A stretch of DNA of 64,000 nucleotides from Phaeobacter cretensis (GTDB taxonomy: Bacteria > Pseudomonadota > Alphaproteobacteria > Rhodobacterales > Rhodobacteraceae). The notes under the pieces were generated by a model. It did no database searches. It was not told the origin of the DNA and worked only from the letters and a program-made list of their open reading frames with translations. Shown piece after piece: positions 1 to 8,380 of this stretch. Position numbers and translations under genes: made by a program. The stretch is taken from NCBI RefSeq assembly GCF_047372505.1, contig NZ_JBKBEU010000001.1, forward strand, positions 1,240,001 to 1,304,000. Reading direction: 5' to 3'. Positions within the stretch are counted from its first letter, which is position 1; each line of letters opens with the position of its first letter.

Positions 1-87
1 CTGCCCTCCACATGGCCGTGACACACGACGCAGCGCCGCCGGAATACCGACGAATTTCCCTTCGGCATAAATATTATTTTTTGCAAA

Positions 88-104
88 AGCAAAAAGTTTT
101 TGCT
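88..104. promoter_or_regulatory. Candidate operator of the XRE-cupin regulator
   Basis: A dyad AGCAAAAA-g-TTTTTGCT with 8-bp perfect arms lies about 55 bp upstream of the regulator start, inside a very AT-rich stretch. XRE-cupin regulators often control their own promoters through AT-rich dyads, so autoregulation is a reasonable inference; nothing here proves binding. Confidence 0.4.
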
Positions 105-159
105 TCACAAAAAATTTTTTTCTAAGCTAATCAGGTGATCATCATTGTGAAAGTCGTCA

Positions 160-777
160 ATGCCAAACACCAGCGCCACCCAAAAACCAGTAATGTCCCG
201 TAACACTGCAGGCCCGATGCTCGGCGCGCTGATCCGCAAGCGACGCAAGCAGATGGGGCTGACGCTTCAGGCGCTCTGCGACACTGCTGGTGTTTCCGTC
301 GGCTACCTCAGCCAGCTGGAACGCAACAACGCTACGCCGACGCTGGGCACTCTGGCGCAGATCGCTGCAGCACTTGAGGTGGGGTTGGAATACTTCATCG
401 CAACGCCAAAACCTTCGGACGCCCTAACACGGGCCTCAACACGCACACAGTTTTCTCTGGCGGGATCCTCAATCACATATGAGGCACTCGGCGCCCAATT
501 TCCGGGCGCCGAGCTATCTAGCTACATCCTGCATGTACCGCCCGGATATGTATCTGAGGAGGTCAGCCATGAGGGTGAAGAGATGCTTTATGTGCTGGCG
601 GGAGAGATCGACCAATCTCTGGGTGGGCAGCTCTTTCGCCTGAAAGCGGGCGACAGTCTGCACTACAGCGGGCTGACCTCACATTCCTGGAGCAACCCGA
701 CCGCACAAGTGGCGCGGCTTTTGTGGACCGGCACGCTCAGCGTTTTGCATAGCAAAAACACACCAGACCTGCCCTGA
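160..777 (+). CDS. XRE-family regulator with C-terminal cupin domain
   Basis: Predicted cytoplasmic DNA-binding regulator of 205 residues. Residues about 22-76 form a Cro/CI-type helix-turn-helix (IRKRRKQMGLTLQALCDTAG, then VGYLSQLERN). Residues about 120-190 are a cupin barrel (HVPPGYVSEE, GEEMLYVLAGE, GDSLHYSG), the usual small-molecule sensor of the PuuR/SutR-like class. No strong Shine-Dalgarno precedes the ATG at 160; a second ATG at 193 is possible. It sits 80 bp upstream of a solute-binding protein on the same strand, so it most likely senses that protein's substrate or a breakdown product. Fold and architecture are clear; the ligand is not. Confidence 0.85.
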   Translation: MPNTSATQKPVMSRNTAGPMLGALIRKRRKQMGLTLQALCDTAGVSVGYLSQLERNNATPTLGTLAQIAAALEVGLEYFIATPKPSDALTRASTRTQFSLAGSSITYEALGAQFPGAELSSYILHVPPGYVSEEVSHEGEEMLYVLAGEIDQSLGGQLFRLKAGDSLHYSGLTSHSWSNPTAQVARLLWTGTLSVLHSKNTPDLP

Positions 778-856
778 GCGCGTACGGCCCTGCAGGTAGG
801 TCCAACATGATCGAACATGCCGACAGGGTACAAATAAACCAAATAGGGAGACTGAC

Positions 857-2443
857 ATGAACCTCGTGAAATCCGCCTTACTGGCCAGTGCAATAGCGTT
901 GCCTCTGGCGACCACCACGCTTGCTGACACCCCTGCCAATGCGCTGATTGTAGCCCAGAACATCGACGATATTGTCGCGATTGATCCGGCACAGGCCTAT
1001 GAATTCACCTCTGGTGAACTGGTCACCAATCTCTATGACCGCTTGGTGCAATATGATGCCGAAGATCCCACCATACTGGCCCCGGGTCTTGCCAGCGCAT
1101 GGGACATAGATGCGGCTACCAAGACTATTCGCTTTACGCTGCGCGATAACGCGGTGTTCCACTCAGGCAACCCCGTGCGTGGTGAAGACGTGGTGTTTTC
1201 ACTGGCCCGAGTGATTAAGCTGAACCTGACCCCTGCCTTTATCCTTGTGCAGCTGGGCTGGACAGCCGAGAACGTAGACCAAATGATCACCAGCGACGGC
1301 AGCATCATCACTGTCAAATACGAGGGCGACTTCTCACCAGCGTTTGTAATGAACGTTCTGGCCGCGCGTCCTGCCTCCATCGTCGACAAAGAGATGGTGA
1401 TGGCCAATGCCGTTGACGGTGATATGGGCAATGCATGGCTGAACGAGAACGCAGCCGGATCCGGACCGTTTAAACTGCAAGACTATCGCCCAGCGCAGAT
1501 GGTGCGGCTGGCGGCTAACGGGGATTACTTCAAAGGCGCGCCAAAGATGGAGAGCGTCATCATTCGCCATGTGGCAGAGGCTGCCACGCAAGAGCTGCTG
1601 CTGGAATCTGGCGACATCGACATGGCTCGTAATCTGACACCGGATCAGATCAGTGGCTTTGACGGCGATGCCATTCGGGTGGAGACTTATCCGCAGGCTG
1701 CGGTGCATTTTCTGTCTTTCAACCAGAAGACCGACAGCCTCACAGACCCTGCTGTTTGGGAGGCTGCCCGCTATCTGGTGGACTACAAAGGCATGACCGA
1801 CACAATCATCAACGGCCAGATGGAAATCCATCAGGCGTTCTGGCCAAAAGGCTTCCCGGGATCCTACGACGACGCTCCGTTTGGGTATGATCCTGAGCGC
1901 GCTAAATCGATCCTAAGCGAGGCCGGGATTGAAACACCAATCACCGTCTCACTGGATGTGATCAATGCGGCTCCCTTTACTGATATGGCACAATCCTTGC
2001 AGGCCAGCTTTGCCGATGCGGGCATCAACTTTGAAATCCTGCCAGGGACCGGCAGCCAGGTGATTACAAAGTACCGCGAACGCAGCCATGAGGCGATGCT
2101 GCTCTATTGGGGTCCTGACTTTATGGACCCGCATTCCAACGCGAAGGCGTTTGCGTATAATTCCGACAACTCCGACGACAACTATGCAGCGACGACCACA
2201 TGGCGTAACTCTTGGGCTGTCCCAGCGGAGATGAACGCAAAGACCAAGGCCGCGCTCACCGAAGCAGACCCCGAAAAGCGATTGGTGATGTACCAAGAGC
2301 TGCAAGCAGAGGTTCAAAAAAACTCTCCCATCGTGATCATGTTCCAGGCTGCCTATCAGGTGGCGATGGATGAGGATGTCACGGGCTATGTGAATGGGGC
2401 GACCTCTGACTTTGTTTTCTACCGTCTGGTGGAAAAACGCTGA
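857..2443 (+). CDS. ABC transporter substrate-binding protein, family 5 (DppA/OppA type)
   Basis: Periplasmic binding protein of 528 residues, the usual length for the peptide/nickel/opine SBP_bac_5 family. A signal peptide is visible (residues 1-23, MNLVKSALL then hydrophobic, cleavage near TLA-DTP). Family features include the early ELVTNLYDRLV segment and the RFTLRDNAVFHSG strand that follows. An AGGGAG Shine-Dalgarno lies just upstream of the ATG. No permease or ATPase genes accompany it, so it must work with a transporter encoded elsewhere or be an orphan receptor. The neighbouring M24 enzyme suggests a peptide-like or amide substrate, but that is inference. Confidence 0.85.
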   Translation: MNLVKSALLASAIALPLATTTLADTPANALIVAQNIDDIVAIDPAQAYEFTSGELVTNLYDRLVQYDAEDPTILAPGLASAWDIDAATKTIRFTLRDNAVFHSGNPVRGEDVVFSLARVIKLNLTPAFILVQLGWTAENVDQMITSDGSIITVKYEGDFSPAFVMNVLAARPASIVDKEMVMANAVDGDMGNAWLNENAAGSGPFKLQDYRPAQMVRLAANGDYFKGAPKMESVIIRHVAEAATQELLLESGDIDMARNLTPDQISGFDGDAIRVETYPQAAVHFLSFNQKTDSLTDPAVWEAARYLVDYKGMTDTIINGQMEIHQAFWPKGFPGSYDDAPFGYDPERAKSILSEAGIETPITVSLDVINAAPFTDMAQSLQASFADAGINFEILPGTGSQVITKYRERSHEAMLLYWGPDFMDPHSNAKAFAYNSDNSDDNYAATTTWRNSWAVPAEMNAKTKAALTEADPEKRLVMYQELQAEVQKNSPIVIMFQAAYQVAMDEDVTGYVNGATSDFVFYRLVEKR

Positions 2444-2467
2444 TTTCTGGTGCTACACAGCACATTG

Positions 2468-2494
2468 GCCTGCCCATTTTATCTTTGGGCAGGC
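2468..2494 (+). terminator. Hairpin after the family-5 binding protein
   Basis: Perfect 8-bp stem GCCTGCCC/GGGCAGGC with an 11-nt AT-rich loop, 25 bp after the stop codon. There is no downstream T run, so it may stabilise the upstream mRNA or attenuate read-through into the M24 gene rather than terminate fully. Confidence 0.5.
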
Positions 2495-2594
2495 AGCTAA
2501 GTCGGCACATCACAACTCGACCTCAACGACCTATTCGACCCAATTTACAGACCGGCCGCGGTTTATGACCACGTGCGCCGCAGGAGCCCAATAT

Positions 2595-3695
2595 ATGACA
2601 CACCCCCCCTATGCCGACCGGCTGGTCCGGCTACGCCAGCGCATGAGTGAGACAGCCACGGATATGGTGGTACTCGGTCCTTCCAGCCATATGATGTGGC
2701 TGTCCGGCGTGAACCCACATGGCGATGAACGCCCGGTGATGTTGATGGTTAGCCAGAACCACGCAGGTTTTCTGATGCCAAGATTGAACGCGGACGCTGC
2801 GCGCCAGGCGACCGACTTACCGTTCCACTGCTGGTCTGATGACGAAGGACCCGATGCAGCCCTCGCGGCCCTGCTTGCGGATTGTAGTGCAACCGATGCA
2901 GGCCTGTCTGTGGTATTGGACGAAACCATGCGTGCCGATTTTGCACTGCGCGTGCTGGACGCGATGGACTGCCCAGAGCGACGTTTTACCGACGATACAG
3001 TTGGCCTGCTGCGCGCAATGAAAGATACCGCAGAATATGACGCGTTGAAAGCCGCGCATCTGTTGAATGATGCCGCCGTAGTTGAGGCGTTTTCCAGTCT
3101 CGAAGAAGGCATGACTGAGTGGGATGTGCAGGCAATTCTGCACGAGCACTACAAGGTCAATGGTGCAACGCCGGAATTCACCATCGTAGGCTTCGGAGCG
3201 AATGGCGCTTTCCCCCATCACCACACTGGCGACACCAAACTGACCCGTGACATGGCCGTGCTGATCGATACAGGGTGCCGATTGAACGGCTATCCGTCCG
3301 ATATGACGCGCTGCGGCTGGTTCGGCACACCAAAAGCAGAATACGAACAGGTGTTCAAAGTGGTAGAGGCCGCCGTTCAGGCCGCAGTCGCCGCATCAAA
3401 ACCCGGCGTACGTGCCAGCGAGATCGACCGCGCAGCTCGCGACACCATCACCGCTGCCGGGTATGGCCCACAATTCCTGCACCGCACCGGACACGGGCTG
3501 GGAATCGACATCCACGAACCACCGTATATCACCGCAACCTCCGACGTAGAGCTGCGCGCGGGCAATGTCTTCTCGATTGAGCCGGGCATCTATCTGAAAG
3601 ACCGGTTTGGCGTTCGGCTGGAAGAAATCGTTATACTGCGTGAAGATGGCGCTGAAATCCTGTCGGAAATGCCCCGCACTATGCAGCGGAGCTGA
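2595..3695 (+). CDS. M24 metallopeptidase-fold enzyme (Xaa-Pro peptidase-like / DoeA-like)
   Basis: Predicted cytoplasmic dinuclear-metal hydrolase of 366 residues with the pita-bread fold. All five M24 metal ligands can be read: Asp in LIDTGCRL, Asp in SDMTRCGW, His in RTGHGLGID, Glu in SIEPGIYL and Glu in RLEEIVI. The start at 2595 is chosen because an AGGAG lies 8 bp upstream and the family normally begins near MTHPPYADRLVRLRQ; the open frame runs further upstream without support. Family members include prolidase, Xaa-Pro aminopeptidase and the ectoine hydrolase DoeA. No other ectoine genes are nearby, so the substrate stays open. It probably processes what the preceding binding protein captures. 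Confidence 0.8.
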   Translation: MTHPPYADRLVRLRQRMSETATDMVVLGPSSHMMWLSGVNPHGDERPVMLMVSQNHAGFLMPRLNADAARQATDLPFHCWSDDEGPDAALAALLADCSATDAGLSVVLDETMRADFALRVLDAMDCPERRFTDDTVGLLRAMKDTAEYDALKAAHLLNDAAVVEAFSSLEEGMTEWDVQAILHEHYKVNGATPEFTIVGFGANGAFPHHHTGDTKLTRDMAVLIDTGCRLNGYPSDMTRCGWFGTPKAEYEQVFKVVEAAVQAAVAASKPGVRASEIDRAARDTITAAGYGPQFLHRTGHGLGIDIHEPPYITATSDVELRAGNVFSIEPGIYLKDRFGVRLEEIVILREDGAEILSEMPRTMQRS

Positions 3696-3718
3696 TCGCT
3701 CAAGCCTATAAGACAGAA

Positions 3719-3748
3719 GCGACGCCATCCACGTTAGGGTGGCGTCGC
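3719..3748. terminator. Bidirectional terminator between converging genes
   Basis: A 12-bp stem (GCGACGCCATCC against GGGTGGCGTCGC, one G-T pair) with a 6-nt loop lies between the converging M24 gene and the glycerate kinase gene. Position and strength suit a two-way terminator, although T runs are missing. Confidence 0.6.
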
Positions 3749-3770
3749 GCTGCAGTATTCCGCCGACGCT

Positions 3771-5027
3771 CTACGAGACAAGAACCGCTCTAAAGTCGTT
3801 AACGTTGGTCAACGTCGGGCCGGTTTTGACTAACCGCTCCAAGCGATCCAGAAGAGAATAGCTGTCATGAGCTTGCAAATAGGCCTGAGGATTCAGGCCC
3901 AAGTCTGCCGCTCTGGCCAAATCGGACGGCCCGACGATAGCACCAGCGGCATCTTCTGTTCCATCAATGCCATCCGTATCGCCTGCCAGAGCGTAAATGC
4001 CCGGCAGGCCATTCAGCGCTATCGCAAGAGACAGCAGGAATTCTGTGTTGCGACCGCCGCGGCCCGGCTTTTGGGCACCAATGCTGACGGTGCTTTCACC
4101 TCCCGATAGCAGGACGCAAGGCCGAGCAATAGGGTAGCCATGCGCCGCTGCTGATTTTGCGATTCCAGCCATTCCAATACCCAGTTCACGTGCTTCGCCC
4201 TCGATTGCGTCACCCAAAATCATCGGCCTAACCCCAGCTGCCCTGGCGATCTCCGCCGCTGCAGTCAGGGCCATCATCGGCGTTGCGATCAGGCGGAAAT
4301 CGCTTTTGAAATCCAGCAATGCATCCGAACGCTTGGCGAGCAAGGCGACAACGGCCGCTGGCAGATCATCCCCCAGTGATTCTAGTAAATAGGATAAGTC
4401 CTCATCCGCAGAGGGATCCGAAACAGTTGGCCCAGACGCGATGTTCGCCGGATGATCGCCCGGCACATCCGAAATCGCCAGTGTTACAAGCCGGGCAGGA
4501 TGCGCAGCACGTGCCAGCCCGCCGCCTTTGATCGCAGACAGACGGCGGCGGACTTTGTTCATCGTTTCGATGGTCAGGCCGGACGCCAAGAGGCGCTGAT
4601 TGACATCGATCTTATCCGCCAAGCTAAGTGGCGCCACCGGCATAGGCATCAGCGACGATCCCCCGCCGGATATCAGCGCTAAAACCAGATCATCAGCCCC
4701 AGCACCGTGAGCCGTCGCTAGAATCTCCATTGCCGCCGCCTCGCCTGATGCGTTGGGAACGGGATGCGATGCCTCACGCACAATGATGCGGCTACAAGGC
4801 ACGCTGTGACCATACCGCGTGACCACAACGCCCGAAATATCTACATCGGGCCACGCGATTTCCAAGGCTCGCGCCATAGCGGCAGCAGATTTCCCTGCCC
4901 CCACGACAATGCACCTGCCTGCAGGTTTTTCTGGAAGATGCTGCGCAAGGACGGTAGCAGGATCTGCCGCAGATATAGCAGCAGCAAACATTACACGCAG
5001 CAACATCTCCGGATCTAAGTGCGGCAT
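3771..5027 (-). CDS. Glycerate 2-kinase, MOFRL family (TtuD/GckA-like)
   Basis: Predicted cytoplasmic kinase converting D-glycerate to 2-phosphoglycerate; older databases call this family hydroxypyruvate reductase or TtuD. The product is 418 residues. The N-terminal GCKA part shows CIVVGAGKSAAAMA and ALISGGGSSLM, and the C-terminal MOFRL part shows LLSGGESTV, GRGGRNTEF and AGDTDGIDG. The start at 5027 begins one base after the stop of the upstream dehydrogenase gene, so the two are translated in tandem. Together they would feed tartrate or a related hydroxyacid through glycerate into glycolysis. Confidence 0.88.
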   Translation of the reverse strand: MPHLDPEMLLRVMFAAAISAADPATVLAQHLPEKPAGRCIVVGAGKSAAAMARALEIAWPDVDISGVVVTRYGHSVPCSRIIVREASHPVPNASGEAAAMEILATAHGAGADDLVLALISGGGSSLMPMPVAPLSLADKIDVNQRLLASGLTIETMNKVRRRLSAIKGGGLARAAHPARLVTLAISDVPGDHPANIASGPTVSDPSADEDLSYLLESLGDDLPAAVVALLAKRSDALLDFKSDFRLIATPMMALTAAAEIARAAGVRPMILGDAIEGEARELGIGMAGIAKSAAAHGYPIARPCVLLSGGESTVSIGAQKPGRGGRNTEFLLSLAIALNGLPGIYALAGDTDGIDGTEDAAGAIVGPSDLARAADLGLNPQAYLQAHDSYSLLDRLERLVKTGPTLTNVNDFRAVLVS

Positions 5028-5028
5028 A

Positions 5029-6111
5029 TCAGGCAACCAGAACGTTGGCTCCGCGAATAGCCTCGCAGACGGCATCGGTCACTTGTTGTGTGCTGGCTGT
5101 GCCGCCGATGTCAGGCGTCATGATCCCGGCCTCGCAGACCTGGTCAATCGCACTCATCATACGCCCAGCTGCCTTGTCCTCACCCAAATGCTCTAACATC
5201 TGCGCAGCGGTCCAGAATGTCGCGACAGGGTTGGCGATCCCCTTGCCGGTGATATCAAATGCTGAGCCATGAATAGGTTCGAACATAGATGGAAACCGGC
5301 GTTCGGGATCAATGTTACCCGTTGGGGCAACGCCTAAGGACCCAGCAAGCGCACCGGCCAGATCAGACAAAATATCTGCATGCAGGTTGGTCGCGACGAT
5401 TGTATCAAGGCTTTGCGGGTCCTTCACCATGCGCACGGTCATCGCATCAACCAGCATTTTATCCCATTTCACATCGGGAAATTCCTGCGCGACTTCCGCT
5501 GCAATTTCATCCCACATGACCATGCCGAACCGTTGCGCATTCGATTTGGTCACCACCGTCAAAAATTTGCGCGGCCGCGATTGCGCCAGTCTGAACGCAT
5601 AGCGCATGATACGGGTCACGCCGACACGTGTGAAAATAGCGGTCTCCGTGCCCACTTCTTCAGGGAAACCCTTGTGAGCACGGCCGCCATGGCCCGCATA
5701 CTCGCCTTCGGAGTTTTCGCGCACGATTACCCAATCCAGATCACCCGGCCCGACGCCCGCAAGCGGCGATTGGATGCCCGGAAGAATTTTAGTGGGCCGC
5801 ACGTTGGCATATTGGTCAAACCCCTGACAGATCGGCAGGCGCAACCCCCACAGAGTAATATGATCAGGCACGTCTGCCGCGCCCACAGCTCCGAAGAAAA
5901 TCGCATCAAACGCTTTGAGTTGCTCAGTGCCGTCCTCGGGCATCAGCGCCCCGGTCCTTTTGTAACGCTCGGAGCTCCAGTCAAATTCGGTCACGTGTAA
6001 TTTGAAACCACCATCCCAACTGGCCAGTGTCTCCAGGGCCTGCAAGCCCGCGTTAATCACTTCCGGACCAATGCCATCAGCTGGGATGGCGGCGATTTTG
6101 TAGGTGGTCAT
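5029..6111 (-). CDS. ttuC: Tartrate dehydrogenase/decarboxylase-type enzyme (D-malate dehydrogenase family)
   Basis: NAD-dependent beta-hydroxyacid oxidative decarboxylase of the isopropylmalate/isocitrate dehydrogenase superfamily, 360 residues. Visible family blocks are IPADGIGPEVI near the N-terminus, RENSEGEYAG, the TAIFTR-GVTRIMR segment, NLHADILSDL and EPIHGSAFDI. The EGEYAGHGGR region fits the TtuC/DmlA branch better than LeuB. These enzymes act on tartrate isomers and D-malate; the adjacent glycerate kinase favours meso-tartrate to D-glycerate. The start at 6111 is the one with a canonical N-terminus (MTTYKIAAIPADG), although its ribosome-binding site is weak. It is divergent from the LysR gene. 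Confidence 0.82.
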   Translation of the reverse strand: MTTYKIAAIPADGIGPEVINAGLQALETLASWDGGFKLHVTEFDWSSERYKRTGALMPEDGTEQLKAFDAIFFGAVGAADVPDHITLWGLRLPICQGFDQYANVRPTKILPGIQSPLAGVGPGDLDWVIVRENSEGEYAGHGGRAHKGFPEEVGTETAIFTRVGVTRIMRYAFRLAQSRPRKFLTVVTKSNAQRFGMVMWDEIAAEVAQEFPDVKWDKMLVDAMTVRMVKDPQSLDTIVATNLHADILSDLAGALAGSLGVAPTGNIDPERRFPSMFEPIHGSAFDITGKGIANPVATFWTAAQMLEHLGEDKAAGRMMSAIDQVCEAGIMTPDIGGTASTQQVTDAVCEAIRGANVLVA

Positions 6112-6275
6112 TAGAGGTATCCGCTTTTCAAGGACTGTCATTAGGCCGGTGACATTCAAAGGAGGCGGTGGGGGTGAGCTACCATCGATCTGGCGCCCCC
6201 TTCAACATCGAATACCGGCGATCTTGCGTGACGCTACAGGTCCCACGTTGTGTTTCTCAATCAATCTGAGATTAT

Positions 6276-6295
6276 ATACTAAAATGAAATAGTAT
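6276..6295. promoter_or_regulatory. Candidate LysR site in the divergent ttuC/lysR promoter region
   Basis: Inverted repeat ATACT-N10-AGTAT within ATTATATACT, overlapping the first possible lysR ATG at 6294. It shares the ATTATAT half-site with the repeat at 7227-7249 in front of the TRAP genes, which suggests one regulator reads both. Confidence 0.4.
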
Positions 6296-6311
6296 GAGTG
6301 GCGTAGGACAG

Positions 6312-7226
6312 ATGGATATTAAACGGATTAGATGCTTTCTGGCGGTCGCCAATACGCTGCATTTTGGGCGGGCAGCACAGTCACTAGATATGTTACCCGC
6401 CTCACTGGGACGGCAAATTCGCTTGCTTGAGGATGAGTTGGATACCCGCCTATTTGTGCGTACGACTCGAAATGTGTCCCTGTCACAAGCTGGATTGTCG
6501 ATCTTGGATGACGCTCGGGAGTTGGTTGAGCAAACAGCCCGGTTCGAGCAAAAAGTGCGCAGTGTGAGACGTGCGGAAACCGCCGTACTAAGAGTTGGCG
6601 CGATTGACAGCGCGGCGGCAGGCCTGATGCCGCAGCTCATGCAGCTATTGCGCCAATCACATCCCGAGATCGAAATTCAACTGATTGAACAGAAAACCAT
6701 CCACCTCCTGCCTAAGCTATTGAGCGGCAGTGTGGATCTCGCATTTTGCCGCACCCCAGATGTAAAAGATCCCCGCCTGCATTTTCGCACGCTTTTCTTT
6801 GAAACAGCGGTCGTAGCTGTACCTGACAGCCACCCTCTTGCAGATCGTGCGGTGATACATATTGCCGACTTGGCTGACGAGCCATTGATCGTGCCGGACC
6901 GCAGGTCACGTCCACATTCCCATGACCTGACAATTAAGATGTTTGTAGACGCAGGTCTGACCGCACGCATCGCACAGATCGCAGAAGAAAAGCACACCAT
7001 TGTCAATCTGGTCGCGACTGGAACTGGAGTTGCGATTGTTCCGCGTTGGACGTCACGGCTACAGGTTGCCGGCGTGCGCTTTGTGCCTATTGCAATGTCC
7101 GAACTTGGCAATCAGTCCAAATTGGTACTGGCTGCGGCATGGCCACGCGGTATCCGCGACCCGATGCGGGACGCTGTGGTTGCTGTATTGGAAAGCCACC
7201 TCAAAGCTATCGAAGCAACCGCCTAA
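6312..7226 (+). CDS. LysR-family transcriptional regulator
   Basis: About 304 residues from the ATG at 6312 (an AGGA lies just upstream); an alternative ATG at 6294 adds six residues. The N-terminal winged helix-turn-helix is clear (MDIKRIRCFLAVANTLHFGR, then SLGRQIRLLEDELDTRLFVR), followed by the linker helix and a periplasmic-binding-protein-like effector domain. It is divergent from the dehydrogenase/glycerate kinase pair and is followed by TRAP uptake genes, the typical layout of a regulator that activates a catabolic operon and its importer in response to a hydroxyacid. Confidence 0.88.
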   Translation: MDIKRIRCFLAVANTLHFGRAAQSLDMLPASLGRQIRLLEDELDTRLFVRTTRNVSLSQAGLSILDDARELVEQTARFEQKVRSVRRAETAVLRVGAIDSAAAGLMPQLMQLLRQSHPEIEIQLIEQKTIHLLPKLLSGSVDLAFCRTPDVKDPRLHFRTLFFETAVVAVPDSHPLADRAVIHIADLADEPLIVPDRRSRPHSHDLTIKMFVDAGLTARIAQIAEEKHTIVNLVATGTGVAIVPRWTSRLQVAGVRFVPIAMSELGNQSKLVLAAAWPRGIRDPMRDAVVAVLESHLKAIEATA

Positions 7227-7249
7227 ATTATATTCCTTCTGAATATAAT
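7227..7249. promoter_or_regulatory. Perfect AT-rich inverted repeat upstream of the TAXI gene
   Basis: ATTATATTC-ccttct-type spacer (5 nt)-GAATATAAT, a perfect 9-bp inverted repeat starting next to the LysR stop codon and about 105 bp before the TAXI start. It may be a LysR operator for the TRAP genes; a weak terminator is the alternative. Confidence 0.45.
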
Positions 7250-7353
7250 AATTGGCGCGTTGTATGTGTGCCCGGCACTGCTCAGTCTGGTTCGCAACGA
7301 TGCAGGAGGTCTCATTCATCTGAGTGGCATCGGGAATCGTAGGGAGGATAACC

Positions 7354-8322
7354 ATGAAATTCACGACATTCACAGCAGCCGCACTCTGCACCTTGATCGC
7401 ATTGCCCGCAGCCGCGCAGGACCGCGATGGCTGGCCGAACAGCCTGACCATCGGCACAGGTAGCCAGGGCGGCACTTACTTTACATATGGCAGCGGTTTT
7501 GGCGCGATGCTGAGCGAAGCACTCGACATTAACGCGGGCGTCGAGATCACTGGTGGCCCGGTACAGAATGTTACATTGGTCGAAACGGGTGAGCACAACA
7601 TGGGGTTCGTAACCCTTGGCCCGGCAGACGAAGCACGGCGTGGCCAAAGCCCGCTGATGCCAGGCGTACCACACGAACAGGTACGCACATTGTTCCCAAT
7701 GTATCAGACACCTCTGCAGGCGGCAGTATTGGCGAACTCCGGGATCAAAGGTTTTGCCGATCTGGCCGGCAAACGCGTAGGCGTCGGACCTGCAGGCGGC
7801 ACATCAGCCACTTATTGGACCCGCTACTTTGACGCACAGGACAATGGTGCCGCCATCAGCAATGCAGGTGGCTCTGATACTGCCGGGCAGCTTAAAGATG
7901 GCTTGATTGACGCCTTCGTTTACGCGGCGGGTTTGCCAACAGGGGCGTACGCCCAGCTGGCCGTGGAGAATGACATTGAATTTCTGTCAATGGACACTGC
8001 AACACTGGACAAGATGATGGAGGTGGCACCAGCTTTTGCCCCATTCACCATTCCAGCCAACACCTATGAAGACCAGTCAGAAGACCTAAAAACTGTCTCG
8101 CTTTGGAATTTCGCAATTGTGGGCGCGGACATGCCCGATAGCTTGGCCTATGAAATCACCAAACTCGCGATGGAAAACAATGACCGCATGTTGACTGTTC
8201 ACGCAGCGGCAAAGGAAACACTGGCCGAGAACGCACTTAAAAACCAGGTCATCCCGTTTCACCCCGGTGCCGTGAAGTGGTTTGAGGAAAACGGGATCGA
8301 AATTCCTGACGCCCTGAAATAA
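7354..8322 (+). CDS. TAXI-family TRAP transporter solute-binding protein
   Basis: Periplasmic receptor of 322 residues. The start at 7354 has a GGAGG Shine-Dalgarno 8 bp upstream and opens a proper signal peptide (MKFTTFTAAALCTLIALPAAAQ). The mature start TIGTGSQGGTYF is the signature of the TAXI (TRAP-associated extracytoplasmic immunogenic) family, as are GPAGGTSATYW and GQLKDGLIDAF. TAXI receptors work with fused TRAP permeases like the one encoded next. The linked enzymes suggest a small hydroxyacid such as tartrate or glycerate, though known TAXI ligands are diverse. Confidence 0.9.
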   Translation: MKFTTFTAAALCTLIALPAAAQDRDGWPNSLTIGTGSQGGTYFTYGSGFGAMLSEALDINAGVEITGGPVQNVTLVETGEHNMGFVTLGPADEARRGQSPLMPGVPHEQVRTLFPMYQTPLQAAVLANSGIKGFADLAGKRVGVGPAGGTSATYWTRYFDAQDNGAAISNAGGSDTAGQLKDGLIDAFVYAAGLPTGAYAQLAVENDIEFLSMDTATLDKMMEVAPAFAPFTIPANTYEDQSEDLKTVSLWNFAIVGADMPDSLAYEITKLAMENNDRMLTVHAAAKETLAENALKNQVIPFHPGAVKWFEENGIEIPDALK

Positions 8323-8352
8323 GCGCGGACCCCTTCCGCGTATTACCTACAA

Positions 8353-8380
8353 GCACGGGCGGGCAATAGCCGGCCCGTGC
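8353..8380 (+). terminator. Intercistronic hairpin between TAXI receptor and TRAP permease
   Basis: Perfect 8-bp outer stem GCACGGGC/GCCCGTGC plus an inner GGC/GCC, 30 bp after the TAXI stop. It overlaps the apparent GTG start of the permease (8377). Such hairpins usually keep receptor mRNA more abundant than permease mRNA. Confidence 0.6.
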
